Positions 9,964 to 17,520 of a stretch of DNA of 64,000 nt are shown here, one piece after another. The notes under the pieces were generated by a model. The model was not told where the DNA came from and made no database searches. It saw only the letters and a list, made by a program, of their open reading frames with translations. Within the stretch, counting starts at the first letter, position 1. Each line of letters begins with the position of its first letter. The stretch spans positions 992,001 through 1,056,000 of the forward strand of contig NZ_SWFP01000002.1 of NCBI RefSeq assembly GCF_005869225.1, read 5' to 3'. The position numbers were made by a program, and so were the translations under genes. This DNA is from Dyadobacter bucti (GTDB lineage: Bacteria > Bacteroidota > Bacteroidia > Cytophagales > Spirosomataceae).

Positions 9964-11268
9964 ATGACTACTTCCCGGCGAAATTTTATCCGTTCCGTTT
10001 CGGCGATCACCGCAGGTGCTGGCCTTTCCCCGATCATTCCTTCTTCCCTATCCGCTTTTCCGAAGCTGCCTTCCCCGGCAGATACGATCCGGATTGGCGC
10101 CATCGGTATCAACGGAATGGGCTGGTCAGACCTAAAAGCTGTTCTTAAAAATCCGGGAGTGGAATGTGTCGCACTCTGCGATGTGGATAAGAATGTGCTT
10201 GACAAACGCGCGGCTGAACTTGCGGCCAAAGGCATTAAAGTGAAAACTTATGCTGATTACCGTAAGCTTCTGGAAGACAAAAGCATTGATGCCGTAGTCA
10301 TTGGCACGCCCGACCATTGGCACTGCCTGATGATGGTGGAAGCATGTCAGGCCGGGAAAGATGTATATGTGGAGAAGCCCATCGGAAATTCGATTGCTGA
10401 ATGCCGGAGCATGGTGGCAGCCCAGGAACGCTATAACCGTGTGGTGCAGGTTGGGCAATGGCAAAGGAGCCAGAAACACTTTCGGGATGCGATCGAATTT
10501 GTTCACTCGGGCAAGTTGGGAAAGATCGGGCTGGTGAAAGTATGGGGCTATTTCAATTACGGTACACCACTGGTAAACCTCCCAGACAGCGCGGCGCCCG
10601 CCGGTGTTGACTACAATATGTGGCTGGGGCCTGCCCCGAAAAGAGCTTTTAATGCCAACAGGTTTCATGGGAAGTTCCGTTGGTACTGGGATTACGCGGG
10701 CGGTATTATGACCGACTGGGGAGTGCATTTGCTGGACTACGCATTGCTCGGCATGAAGGCCGGTGCCCCTAAAAGCGTGATGGCTGCAGGTGGTATGGTG
10801 CTAAATGCCGGCGTTGATGCGCCGGATACAATGAGCACTATTTTCGAGTTCAACGATTTTAATATCCAGTGGGAACATGCTATCGGCTTCGGGGCTGGAA
10901 TTTACAACCGGGAACACGGTATTGCATTTATGGGCGGCAACGGTACGCTTATCCTGGACAGAAAAGGCTGGGAGGTGGTTCCGCAAGGTCAGAAAATGGA
11001 GGCTGTGGCTTTTCAGAAATCCTCGGATAACGGACTGGACCTGCATGCGCAAAACTTTATTGAGGTGATCCGGTCGCGAAAGCTGGAAGACCTGCGTGCG
11101 CCGATCAGGGCCGGCTCTGACGTCGCCATAGTATCACAGATGGGAAATATCGCCTACCGCACCGGAAAGAAACTTGACTGGAATGAAAAAAAAGGAAAAT
11201 TCGATGATGCTGGTGCGAATAAGCTCATTGACATAGCCTATCAAAACGGTTATAAAATGCCGGTTTAG
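9964..11268 (+). CDS. Tat-exported Gfo/Idh/MocA-family oxidoreductase
   Basis: A 434-residue NAD(P)-dependent sugar dehydrogenase or glycosidase-like enzyme. It begins with a twin-arginine signal (SRRNFIRSV, then a hydrophobic stretch to about residue 30), so it is exported folded with its cofactor. The Rossmann part follows (IRIGAIGINGMGWSD, ALCDVDK), then GTPDHWHCLM and the EKP motif in YVEKPIGNS that carries the catalytic Lys. The C-terminal GFO_IDH domain contains the WYWDYAGGIMTDWGVHLLDY signature seen in GH109-like members. It is probably periplasmic and involved in sugar catabolism; the substrate is unknown. It is monocistronic, with a hairpin directly after the stop. Confidence 0.93.
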   Translation: MTTSRRNFIRSVSAITAGAGLSPIIPSSLSAFPKLPSPADTIRIGAIGINGMGWSDLKAVLKNPGVECVALCDVDKNVLDKRAAELAAKGIKVKTYADYRKLLEDKSIDAVVIGTPDHWHCLMMVEACQAGKDVYVEKPIGNSIAECRSMVAAQERYNRVVQVGQWQRSQKHFRDAIEFVHSGKLGKIGLVKVWGYFNYGTPLVNLPDSAAPAGVDYNMWLGPAPKRAFNANRFHGKFRWYWDYAGGIMTDWGVHLLDYALLGMKAGAPKSVMAAGGMVLNAGVDAPDTMSTIFEFNDFNIQWEHAIGFGAGIYNREHGIAFMGGNGTLILDRKGWEVVPQGQKMEAVAFQKSSDNGLDLHAQNFIEVIRSRKLEDLRAPIRAGSDVAIVSQMGNIAYRTGKKLDWNEKKGKFDDAGANKLIDIAYQNGYKMPV

Positions 11269-11272
11269 TACT

Positions 11273-11296
11273 GGCGCTGACGTCTGCGTCAGTGCC
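11273..11296 (+). terminator. Hairpin after the Gfo/Idh gene
   Basis: Arms GGCGCTGACG (11273-11282) and CGTCAGTGCC (11287-11296) pair with one G-T mismatch around TCTG, five bases after the stop codon. There is no U-run, so it may be a 3' stabiliser or part of the local repeat family rather than a true terminator. Confidence 0.45.
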
Positions 11297-11304
11297 GATA
11301 TTCT

Positions 11305-11364
11305 AAGGCCTCCGGCCGGTCTTTCAAGATAATTTTTGTGTTTCTGTGTGCGGCCGGAGGCCTT
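11305..11364. repeat. Perfect 14-base inverted repeat
   Basis: AAGGCCTCCGGCCG at 11305-11318 is exactly complementary to CGGCCGGAGGCCTT at 11351-11364, with a 32-base loop. The right arm is also the start of the repeat unit that recurs at 12696, so this looks like two repeat ends in opposite orientation. Confidence 0.75.
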
Positions 11365-11420
11365 GGAATAGGTAGCACGAACGGGAGTTCGCGCTAACGG
11401 CTGGACGGGACGTTCGCGCT
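11351..11420 (+). repeat. Hairpin repeat, copy A (left edge of island)
   Basis: A unit running from CGGCCGGAGGCCTTGGAATA to GTTCGCGCTAACG, followed by a second partial unit ending GACGGGACGTTCGCGCTGG. It matches copy B at 12696-12745 at about 47 of 50 positions. The core hairpin is CGAAC/GTTCG around GGGA (11378-11391). The copy has lost one C relative to B, yet still forms a hairpin. Confidence 0.75.
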
Positions 11421-11429
11421 GGCAGGTGC

Positions 11430-11765
11430 TTAATCGATCAGCATTTTTTTCATAACCTCTTTCAGTTGTATAATTTCTCTTTTTGATAATACAGCAATTT
11501 TAGAACCGATCCGAATCCTGTCAATTACTTCGATCTGGTCGACCGCAATTGATCCATCGCGCCCTGCTACAACGCAATGCACACGCCAAGGATAATTTTT
11601 AATGGTTGAAGTAACCGGTATAACAATTACTGTACGTAAAAACTGATTCAGCTCGTCAGGACTTACGACAACACATGGGCGAGTTTTTGCAATTTCGCTA
11701 CCTTGTGTGGGATCGAGTGAAATCCAATACACTTCATATTGTCGGACTTCTTTTACCATGTCCAT
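11430..11765 (-). CDS. mazF: MazF/PemK-family mRNA interferase toxin
   Basis: A 111-residue toxin of the MazF/PemK family, which cleaves single-stranded RNA at short sequences. YEVYWISLDPTQGSEIAKTRPCVVVSPDELN is split here by the motifs: GSEIAKTRP holds the catalytic Arg region and VIVIPVTSTIKNYP the conserved Thr/Ser. VDQIEVIDRIRI near residue 80 is the usual second conserved block. The alternative start Met-3 (11759) is possible. It overlaps the antitoxin gene by 13 bases, so both are translated from one message under the operator upstream of the antitoxin. Confidence 0.93.
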   Translation of the reverse strand: MDMVKEVRQYEVYWISLDPTQGSEIAKTRPCVVVSPDELNQFLRTVIVIPVTSTIKNYPWRVHCVVAGRDGSIAVDQIEVIDRIRIGSKIAVLSKREIIQLKEVMKKMLID

Positions 11766-12001
11766 TCGTCTTTTTCAAATTCGGTTGACCCATCGTCCAA
11801 AAGAGGTTCATCATCTTCTTCTGCATGCATGCGTTGCGCTGCCTCTGCCCATCCAGGCCTGGGTTCAGGCTTAATCACAATAGCGCCGTCATACACCTCT
11901 AATTCCACGCTGGATTTGAAGGACAAATTTAATTGCCTTAACAAACTCGCTGGAAGAATTACACCCTGACTATTTCCGATATTGATGATATTTGCCTTCA
12001 T
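11753..12001 (-). CDS. mazE: MazE-family (AbrB/SpoVT-type) antitoxin
   Basis: An 82-residue antitoxin. Residues 1-48 form the swapped-hairpin DNA-binding domain (IINIGNSQGVILPASLLRQL, VELEVYDGAIVIKP), and residues 50-82 are an acidic, Trp-containing tail (RMHAEEDDEPLLDDGS) that would wrap around and neutralise MazF. It is the first gene of the pair. Two copies of ATGTTATAAC 43 bases apart, one next to the start codon, are the likely autoregulatory sites. Confidence 0.93.
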   Translation of the reverse strand: MKANIINIGNSQGVILPASLLRQLNLSFKSSVELEVYDGAIVIKPEPRPGWAEAAQRMHAEEDDEPLLDDGSTEFEKDEWTW

Positions 12002-12002
12002 A

Positions 12003-12057
12003 ATGTTATAACTGAATTAAAACACACTATCAAAAATAGCAATAAATGTTATAACAT
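12003..12057 (-). promoter_or_regulatory. mazEF operator with two ATGTTATAAC boxes
   Basis: ATGTTATAAC occurs at 12003-12012, just before the mazE start, and again at 12046-12055 as part of the perfect palindrome ATGTTATAACAT (12046-12057). The 43-base spacing is about four helical turns, which suits cooperative binding by MazE-MazF complexes. Confidence 0.65.
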
Positions 12058-12077
12058 CATCACATTAATGTGGCTCG

Positions 12078-12100
12078 CACTGACGTTCCGTTCGCGTTGG
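12078..12100 (+). repeat. Degenerate hairpin repeat, copy D
   Basis: GCACTGACGTTCCGTTCGCG resembles the core of copies A-C but has lost the perfect hairpin. It sits between mazEF and the two small genes, dividing the island into two cassettes. Confidence 0.4.
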
Positions 12101-12105
12101 TATCA

Positions 12106-12130
12106 CATTTGTGAAATATATTCACAAATG
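12106..12130 (+). promoter_or_regulatory. Inverted repeat in the promoter of the small-gene pair
   Basis: CATTTGTGAA (12106-12115) and TTCACAAATG (12121-12130) form a perfect 10-base inverted repeat around ATATA. It lies 36 bases before the start of the 56-residue gene, a good place for an operator. The helix-turn-helix protein encoded at 12370 is a candidate ligand. Confidence 0.55.
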
Positions 12131-12166
12131 CTATTTTTATACAGGAATTGAACATACACTATCAGA

Positions 12167-12337
12167 ATGAGTAAAACCAGGAAGAAAAAATTAATAGAAG
12201 AGCTGCAACAAATGATTGAAGAAGCTGAGCATCTGCTTATAGACACTCCCGAAGATATTTCGGCTTGGGAATATCAGCAGGCGATCGAAAGGATTAAATA
12301 CCTGAAAGATACCTTGAAAAAAGTTTTAAAAATGTAG
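12167..12337 (+). CDS. Small charged helical protein
   Basis: A 56-residue open frame starting MSKTRKKKLIEELQQMIEE, very rich in Lys and Glu with leucines at helical spacing, so probably one or two amphipathic helices. It has no signal peptide or known domain. It is followed after 32 bases by the helix-turn-helix gene and preceded by a perfect inverted repeat, so the two are likely one transcript. Function is not recognised. The AT-rich composition resembles the mazEF pair and differs from the GC-richer core genes around it. Confidence 0.55.
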   Translation: MSKTRKKKLIEELQQMIEEAEHLLIDTPEDISAWEYQQAIERIKYLKDTLKKVLKM

Positions 12338-12369
12338 AGAGTGGGTCAACGCTACTAACAATTAGACAA

Positions 12370-12681
12370 ATGGAAACTATAAAAGAGAAAAATACCGTTT
12401 TCGCGGAAGTGAATAAGAAGTTGGACGATGTGGAAGCGAAGCTGATAAACTTCACAAATAGCAAGCTTGTCATCATGGATAAGGAATATAAACTAAAGGA
12501 ATGGATGACGCTGTCTGACTATTGTAAAAAATACAACATTAGGCCATCGAGACTTTCGAACTGGATTGAACGGGGAGTTATTCCTGATGAAAGTATTATT
12601 ATAATCCCAGAGCTGAATGGATTGAAATTGATAAAAAACCAGCCTTATATGGCTCGTACTTATCAAGCCCGGATGATCTGA
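12370..12681 (+). CDS. Small helix-turn-helix (MerR/excisionase-like) protein
   Basis: A 103-residue protein. Residues 1-44 are a charged, coiled-coil-prone helix (VNKKLDDVEAKLINF). Residues 45-95 look like a winged-helix DNA-binding unit of the MerR or excisionase kind: WMTLSDYCKKYNIRPSRLSN gives the first helices and WIERGVIPDESIIIIPELNG the turn and wing. It has no partner domain and no integrase beside it. It may regulate the small operon through the inverted repeat at 12106-12130. The copy B repeat begins 14 bases after the stop. Confidence 0.65.
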   Translation: METIKEKNTVFAEVNKKLDDVEAKLINFTNSKLVIMDKEYKLKEWMTLSDYCKKYNIRPSRLSNWIERGVIPDESIIIIPELNGLKLIKNQPYMARTYQARMI

Positions 12682-12695
12682 AGTTCTTCTATGTC

Positions 12696-12745
12696 CGGCC
12701 GGAGGCCTTGGAATACATAGCACGAACGGGACGTTCGCGCTAACG
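12696..12745 (+). repeat. Hairpin repeat, copy B (right edge of island)
   Basis: Full unit with the core hairpin CGAACG/CGTTCG around GGA at 12723-12737. Direct repeat of copy A at 11351. The two copies bracket mazEF and the small-gene pair. Confidence 0.75.
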
Positions 12746-12780
12746 ACCTTGGAATAGCCGCTCGAACGGGACGTTCGCGC
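12746..12780 (+). repeat. Hairpin repeat, copy C
   Basis: A shortened tandem unit beginning ACCTTGGAATAG and ending CGAACGGGACGTTCGCGC, with the same hairpin at 12763-12777. Confidence 0.7.
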
Positions 12781-12798
12781 AAACCGTTAAGCAAACAA

Positions 12799-12830
12799 AA
12801 AGGCCGCCTCAGTGATTTGAGACGGCCTTT
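12799..12830 (-). terminator. Rho-independent terminator of the RND efflux operon
   Basis: A 13-base stem, AAAGGCCGCCTCA (12799-12811) with TGAGACGGCCTTT (12818-12830), one G-U pair in the RNA, loop of six. On the minus strand it is followed by TTTTTGTTTGC. It lies 24 bases after the stop of the outer-membrane channel gene. Confidence 0.85.
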
Positions 12831-12853
12831 CAACTTAAGAATTCAATTATAAA

Positions 12854-14296
12854 TCAATTCCAGCCTCCGCCCAAAGCCCGGTAAATATTGACCGTGGCGT
12901 TCATTTGCTGCATTTTCGTTTCAATCAGATCAAATCGTGACTCGAGTGCATCGCGCTGGGTAAGCAGTACTTCCATGTAATCGGCACGGGCGGATGCGAA
13001 AAGACGGTTGGAGATCGCGGTCGACTCGTTCAGCGCCTGCACTTCCTTGAACTTGGTCGCGTAACTTTGTTCCAGGTTGCTGATATTGGAAAGCTGATTG
13101 ACTACCTCAATGTAAGCATTCAAAACAGTCCTTTCGTAATTGTAAATAGCCTGGATCTGTTTTGCGTTGGCGGTATTGTAGGTTGCATGGATAGCGTTTT
13201 TGTTGATCAATGGCCCCGCCAGGTCGCCTATCAGATTGGCCATGATGGATTTGGGGATATTCGGCAGGTAAATCGGATTAAAAGCCTGCAGACCTACCGC
13301 GGCGGAAAGCCCCAGGGAAGGATAAAAGTTTGCCCTTGCTACCTGCACATCCAGTTTCGCTGCTTCCAGATCCTGTTCAGCCTGCCTCACGTCCGGACGG
13401 TTCGCCATCAATTGGGATGGAATACCAGTCTGAATGATGTTCGGCATAAGACCCTCGAAATTTTCGTTGTTTCTCAGAACAGGCTGCGGGTACCTTCCGA
13501 GCAGGAAGTTGATCCTGTTCTCCGTTTCCACAATCCGCTGCTGAATAGTATACTGGCGGTTCTGGGTATTCAAAACCTGCGCCTCAAATCTACGCACTGC
13601 CAGCTCGGTCACACGCGTCGCTTCTTTTTCCATTTTTACTATCCTCAGCGCATTGGTCTGAATCCCGATGTTCTGTTTTACAATATTCAGCTGGGTATCA
13701 AGCGCGAGCAATTCGTAATAAGAATTGGCGATTTCGGAGATGATGTTGGTCATCATGAAATTCTTGCCTTCCACGGACGACAGGTATCGGGAAACTGCGG
13801 CTTTTTTTGCGTTGCGCAGTTTATGCCAGATATCCACTTCCCACCTCGCATAAGCACCCAACATAAAATCAGGAAGGGGCTCGGGGGTTTCTCTCCCAGG
13901 TTTGATTTCAGTAGTAGCCTCGCTGGAACCGACCTGCGTATACCTGCCGGCTTTTTCAACACCCGCCCCGCCCCGCAATCCTACAAATGGCAGATATTCT
14001 CCTTTTCGGGCCCGGATTTCGTTTCGTGAAATCTCGATTTCCTGCAAGGTAATGTTAAGCTCCTGATTGTTTTTAAAAGCAGTGTCAATCAGGGCGATCA
14101 GGTGCGGATCAGTGAAATAATCCCTCCACTTCAATTTTCCGGTATTGGTCGAATCCGCCGGGTTCTGCGTATTGTTATACGTTGCAGAGATGGCCTTGTT
14201 CGGATTTCTCTGAACAAGCGACGGTGCGTTACAGCCGGTATAGGCAAGGGCAACAAATGCTATCCCAAACCAATTCGATATTTTCTTAATGTGCAT
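12854..14296 (-). CDS. Outer-membrane efflux lipoprotein (TolC/OprM/NodT family)
   Basis: A 480-residue channel protein, the outer-membrane exit duct of a tripartite RND pump. Start chosen at ATG 14294-14296, which gives a lipoprotein signal (ALAYTGC, Cys at about 23); the longer reading frame has no signal. Two OEP repeats are visible, with motifs ITLQEIEISRNEIRARKGEY and ANRPDVRQAEQDLEAAKLDV. The start overlaps the stop of the permease gene by 11 bases, indicating translational coupling. It is the last gene of the operon, with a clear terminator behind it. Confidence 0.94.
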   Translation of the reverse strand: MHIKKISNWFGIAFVALAYTGCNAPSLVQRNPNKAISATYNNTQNPADSTNTGKLKWRDYFTDPHLIALIDTAFKNNQELNITLQEIEISRNEIRARKGEYLPFVGLRGGAGVEKAGRYTQVGSSEATTEIKPGRETPEPLPDFMLGAYARWEVDIWHKLRNAKKAAVSRYLSSVEGKNFMMTNIISEIANSYYELLALDTQLNIVKQNIGIQTNALRIVKMEKEATRVTELAVRRFEAQVLNTQNRQYTIQQRIVETENRINFLLGRYPQPVLRNNENFEGLMPNIIQTGIPSQLMANRPDVRQAEQDLEAAKLDVQVARANFYPSLGLSAAVGLQAFNPIYLPNIPKSIMANLIGDLAGPLINKNAIHATYNTANAKQIQAIYNYERTVLNAYIEVVNQLSNISNLEQSYATKFKEVQALNESTAISNRLFASARADYMEVLLTQRDALESRFDLIETKMQQMNATVNIYRALGGGWN

Positions 14297-17200
14297 TGTT
14301 TTCGTTTTCTTGATTTTGGGGAAAAGCATCGATTGCATGAACAAACTGTTCGGTCAGAGAGCTGTCGTCTTCATCCCTGATCATTTTTCTGCCATCCGCA
14401 AGACTGCCGAATATGTAATACAATCCCGGGATGATGATGACCCCGAAAATGGTCCCGAACAACATACCACCCATGGCAGAAGCACCAATGGTACGGTTAC
14501 CGATCGCTCCTGCGCCGGTTGCAATAATCAGCGGTATCAACCCTGCGACGAAGGCAAATGAGGTCATCAGGATCGGACGGAAACGCACTTTGGCACCTTC
14601 GATGGCAGCGTTGAGGATGGATTCCCCCTGCTGTCGCTTCTGAACGGCAAATTCCACGATCAGTACGGCATTTTTACCCAGCAAACCAACCAGCATGATC
14701 AACCCGATCTGTGCATAGATGTTGTTTTCCAACCCCATCAGTTTCAGCAGCAAAAACGAACCGAATACCCCAACCGGCAGTGAGAATACCACCGCCAATG
14801 GTATGATGAAACTTTCATACTGAGCTGCCAGCACAAAATATACAAAGGCCAGTACGATCATGAACACGACAAGTGATTCATTTCCGCGGATCGATTCGTC
14901 ATAGGAAAGACCTTCAAAAGCGATATCGTAGCCCTGCGGCAATGTTTTGGCAGCTACTTCCCTTATCGCCTGGATTGCATCGGCAGTGGTATATCCCTTG
15001 GCCGGAAGCCCCTGAATAGCCGCTGAATTGTACAAGTTGAAACGGGTGATCTCGTTAGGCCCCTGGCCTTTTTTAAGGGTCATGAATGACGAATAAGGAA
15101 CCATTTCCCCTGTATCATTTTTCACAAAAAGCTTTAAAAGATCTGACGGAAGCCTTCTGAAACTCGGATCCGACTGTACGTACACTTTGAAGAACTGGTT
15201 AAATCTTGTAAACCCTTGTTCGTAGGTACTACCGATCATGATATTCAGGTTGTCCATCGCTTTTCCGATAGACACGCCTTTTTGCATGGCCAGCTGGTTG
15301 TCTATCTGCAGTTCATACTGAGGATAATTCGCGGCAAAGAAGGTAAACAACCCTGTAAGCTCCGGACGTTTACCCAGATCTTCCATGAATTTCTTGTTGA
15401 TTTTATCAAACTCACTGTAATCTGTATCGGACGTTTTATCCAGCAGACGCATAGAGAACCCGCCGGAGGTACCAAAACCAGGAATTGCAGGCGGTTCGAA
15501 GAATTCAACCACCGCGCCGAGACCTCTCGTTTTGGTCTCCAGTTCTTCCATGATTTCTTTCACGTTTTTATCACGGTCGTGCCAAGGTTTCAAGTTGATA
15601 AGACAGGTACCTGCCTTAGAACCGCGACCTTCCGTCATAATCTCATAACCGGCCAAAGACGACACCGATTCAATCCCGCCAACCTCTTCGCAGATTTTCT
15701 GAAGGCGCCGGGATACCTCGTTGGTTTTTTCGAGCGTAGAACCGGGAGGTGTCTGGATAATCGCGTAAATCGTACTCTGATCCTCATTTGGAATAAATCC
15801 TGCGGGGAGAACTTTGTTCACATAAACAATACCGGCACAAAAAGCCAGCAATATCGCCCAGGTAACCACTCTCCGGCTCACGATCCGTTTCAGCAAGCTC
15901 ACATATCTTCCGGTGAGTTTATCAAATACGCGGTTAAAACTGTCAAGTGCCTTGGTAAGGATATTTTTCTTTTTTTCATGTCCATGATGATTTTGCAGCA
16001 ACATGGCACATAACACAGGAGTAAGCGTTAAGGCGATCAGGGCCGAGATCACAATAGAGCTGGCCATGGTGATCGAGAATTGCCGGTAAAAGGTACCGAC
16101 CGGACCAGACATGAAAGAAATCGGAAGAAATACCGACACCATTACCGCTGTGATCGCGATGATCGCTCCGCTGATCTCGGAAAGCACTTTTTTCACCGCA
16201 TTATAGGGTGATATACCCGGCTCTTCCTCAAACTTGGCATGGACGGCCTCGACGACGACAATTGCATCATCGACCACAATACCGATCGCAAGTACAAGGG
16301 CAAAAAGCGTGATCAGGTTGATCGAAAGCCCAAAACCCTGGATTACAAAAAACGCCCCGATTAAGGATACCGGCACCGCTAGGATCGGGATCAGGGTAGA
16401 ACGCCAGTCGCCGAGAAAGACGAAAACAACCAGGGCAACCAGTATAAATGCATCCCGCAGGGTATCAATCACCTGTTCTATTGACGCATCTAGGAATTGA
16501 GACACATCATAGCTGATCTTGTAATCCACACCCGGAGGAAAGGATTCTTTCATTACATCAAGCTTCTTTTTTACCTCCTCGATCACATCACTCGCATTAC
16601 TTCCATAGTTCTGCCGCAGCACGATCGCGGCCGAAGGGTGCCCGTCCAGGTTGGAATAAATATCAAAGAATTCACTTCCCAGCTCCACTTTGGCTATATC
16701 CCTCAGGTGAACACTCTCACCTTGCGGATTGGCACGGACAATGATATTTTCATATTCTTCAGGCTTGTCGTACCGCCCTTTGTAAGTAAGTACATATTCC
16801 AGCGACTGGGCCGCAATACCGGAGCTCTGACCAATCCGGCCCGGCCGCCCTACTATACTTTGCTCCCCTACCGCCTTCATCACTTCTTCGGTGGAGATAT
16901 TATAGGCACGCATGCGCTCAGGGTTTAGCCAAAGACGCATCGCATACCTCCGGCTACCCAATATCTGTGCTCTCGCTATCCCTTTAGTCCGCTGAATTTC
17001 AGGGATCATTTTAACGGTAGCGTAGTTGAAAAGGAATTTTTCATCAATACTCTTTTCCTTCGAATAGAGGTTAACGTACATCAACATACTTGGCTGAACC
17101 GGCGAAATAATAACCCCTTCCCGCTGGACCAGTTCAGGCAGAAGTGGCATAACCTGATCCACCCTCGTCTTGACCCTGATTACGGCCACGTTGGGGTCTG

Positions 17201-17492
17201 TCCCGGGCTCGAAGATAATCCTCAGAGTCGCCTCCCCCGCACTGGTTGCATCGGTAGCGATGTACCGCATATCCTGAACACCGTTGATAGCCTGCTCCAG
17301 CGTGATCAGCGTGGACTTGACCAATACATCCGCGCTGGCGCCGGGGTATGCGATAAAAATATTTACAGTCGTCGGAGCAATGTCCGGGAATTGGGAAATA
17401 GGTAATTTCTCAATCGCCAGGATGCCTATAAACACTATCATGACCGATATCACGATAGCAAATACAGGTCTTCTTATGAATTGATTGAACAT
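14286..17492 (-). CDS. RND-family efflux permease (AcrB/HAE1 type)
   Basis: A 1068-residue proton-driven inner-membrane pump of the hydrophobe/amphiphile (HAE1) type. It starts MFNQFIRRPVFAIVISVMIV, has the periplasmic porter domains, and carries the paired aspartates of helix 4 in LAIGIVVDDAIVVVEAVH, needed for proton transfer. FIPNEDQSTIYAIIQTPPGS and AAQYESFIIPLAVV are family blocks. Normal length. It lies 28 bases after the stop of the adaptor gene and overlaps the channel gene. Substrate range cannot be predicted; drugs, dyes, bile-like compounds or solvents are typical. No regulator gene is attached. Confidence 0.96.
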   Translation of the reverse strand: MFNQFIRRPVFAIVISVMIVFIGILAIEKLPISQFPDIAPTTVNIFIAYPGASADVLVKSTLITLEQAINGVQDMRYIATDATSAGEATLRIIFEPGTDPNVAVIRVKTRVDQVMPLLPELVQREGVIISPVQPSMLMYVNLYSKEKSIDEKFLFNYATVKMIPEIQRTKGIARAQILGSRRYAMRLWLNPERMRAYNISTEEVMKAVGEQSIVGRPGRIGQSSGIAAQSLEYVLTYKGRYDKPEEYENIIVRANPQGESVHLRDIAKVELGSEFFDIYSNLDGHPSAAIVLRQNYGSNASDVIEEVKKKLDVMKESFPPGVDYKISYDVSQFLDASIEQVIDTLRDAFILVALVVFVFLGDWRSTLIPILAVPVSLIGAFFVIQGFGLSINLITLFALVLAIGIVVDDAIVVVEAVHAKFEEEPGISPYNAVKKVLSEISGAIIAITAVMVSVFLPISFMSGPVGTFYRQFSITMASSIVISALIALTLTPVLCAMLLQNHHGHEKKKNILTKALDSFNRVFDKLTGRYVSLLKRIVSRRVVTWAILLAFCAGIVYVNKVLPAGFIPNEDQSTIYAIIQTPPGSTLEKTNEVSRRLQKICEEVGGIESVSSLAGYEIMTEGRGSKAGTCLINLKPWHDRDKNVKEIMEELETKTRGLGAVVEFFEPPAIPGFGTSGGFSMRLLDKTSDTDYSEFDKINKKFMEDLGKRPELTGLFTFFAANYPQYELQIDNQLAMQKGVSIGKAMDNLNIMIGSTYEQGFTRFNQFFKVYVQSDPSFRRLPSDLLKLFVKNDTGEMVPYSSFMTLKKGQGPNEITRFNLYNSAAIQGLPAKGYTTADAIQAIREVAAKTLPQGYDIAFEGLSYDESIRGNESLVVFMIVLAFVYFVLAAQYESFIIPLAVVFSLPVGVFGSFLLLKLMGLENNIYAQIGLIMLVGLLGKNAVLIVEFAVQKRQQGESILNAAIEGAKVRFRPILMTSFAFVAGLIPLIIATGAGAIGNRTIGASAMGGMLFGTIFGVIIIPGLYYIFGSLADGRKMIRDEDDSSLTEQFVHAIDAFPQNQENENNAH

Positions 17493-17520
17493 GTCTTTTT
17501 TTGCTTTTTAAGATACCTGA

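Noticed and set aside
11273..12780. CRISPR array
   Set aside because: The repeat copies are few, unequal in length and spacing, and separated by genes; no cas gene is present.
13067..14029. Long plus-strand frame opposite the efflux channel gene
   Set aside because: It is a frame shadow of the well-supported outer-membrane channel gene, with no domain or start context.
15216..16013. 265-codon plus-strand frame opposite the RND permease
   Set aside because: Antisense to conserved permease sequence; no family features.
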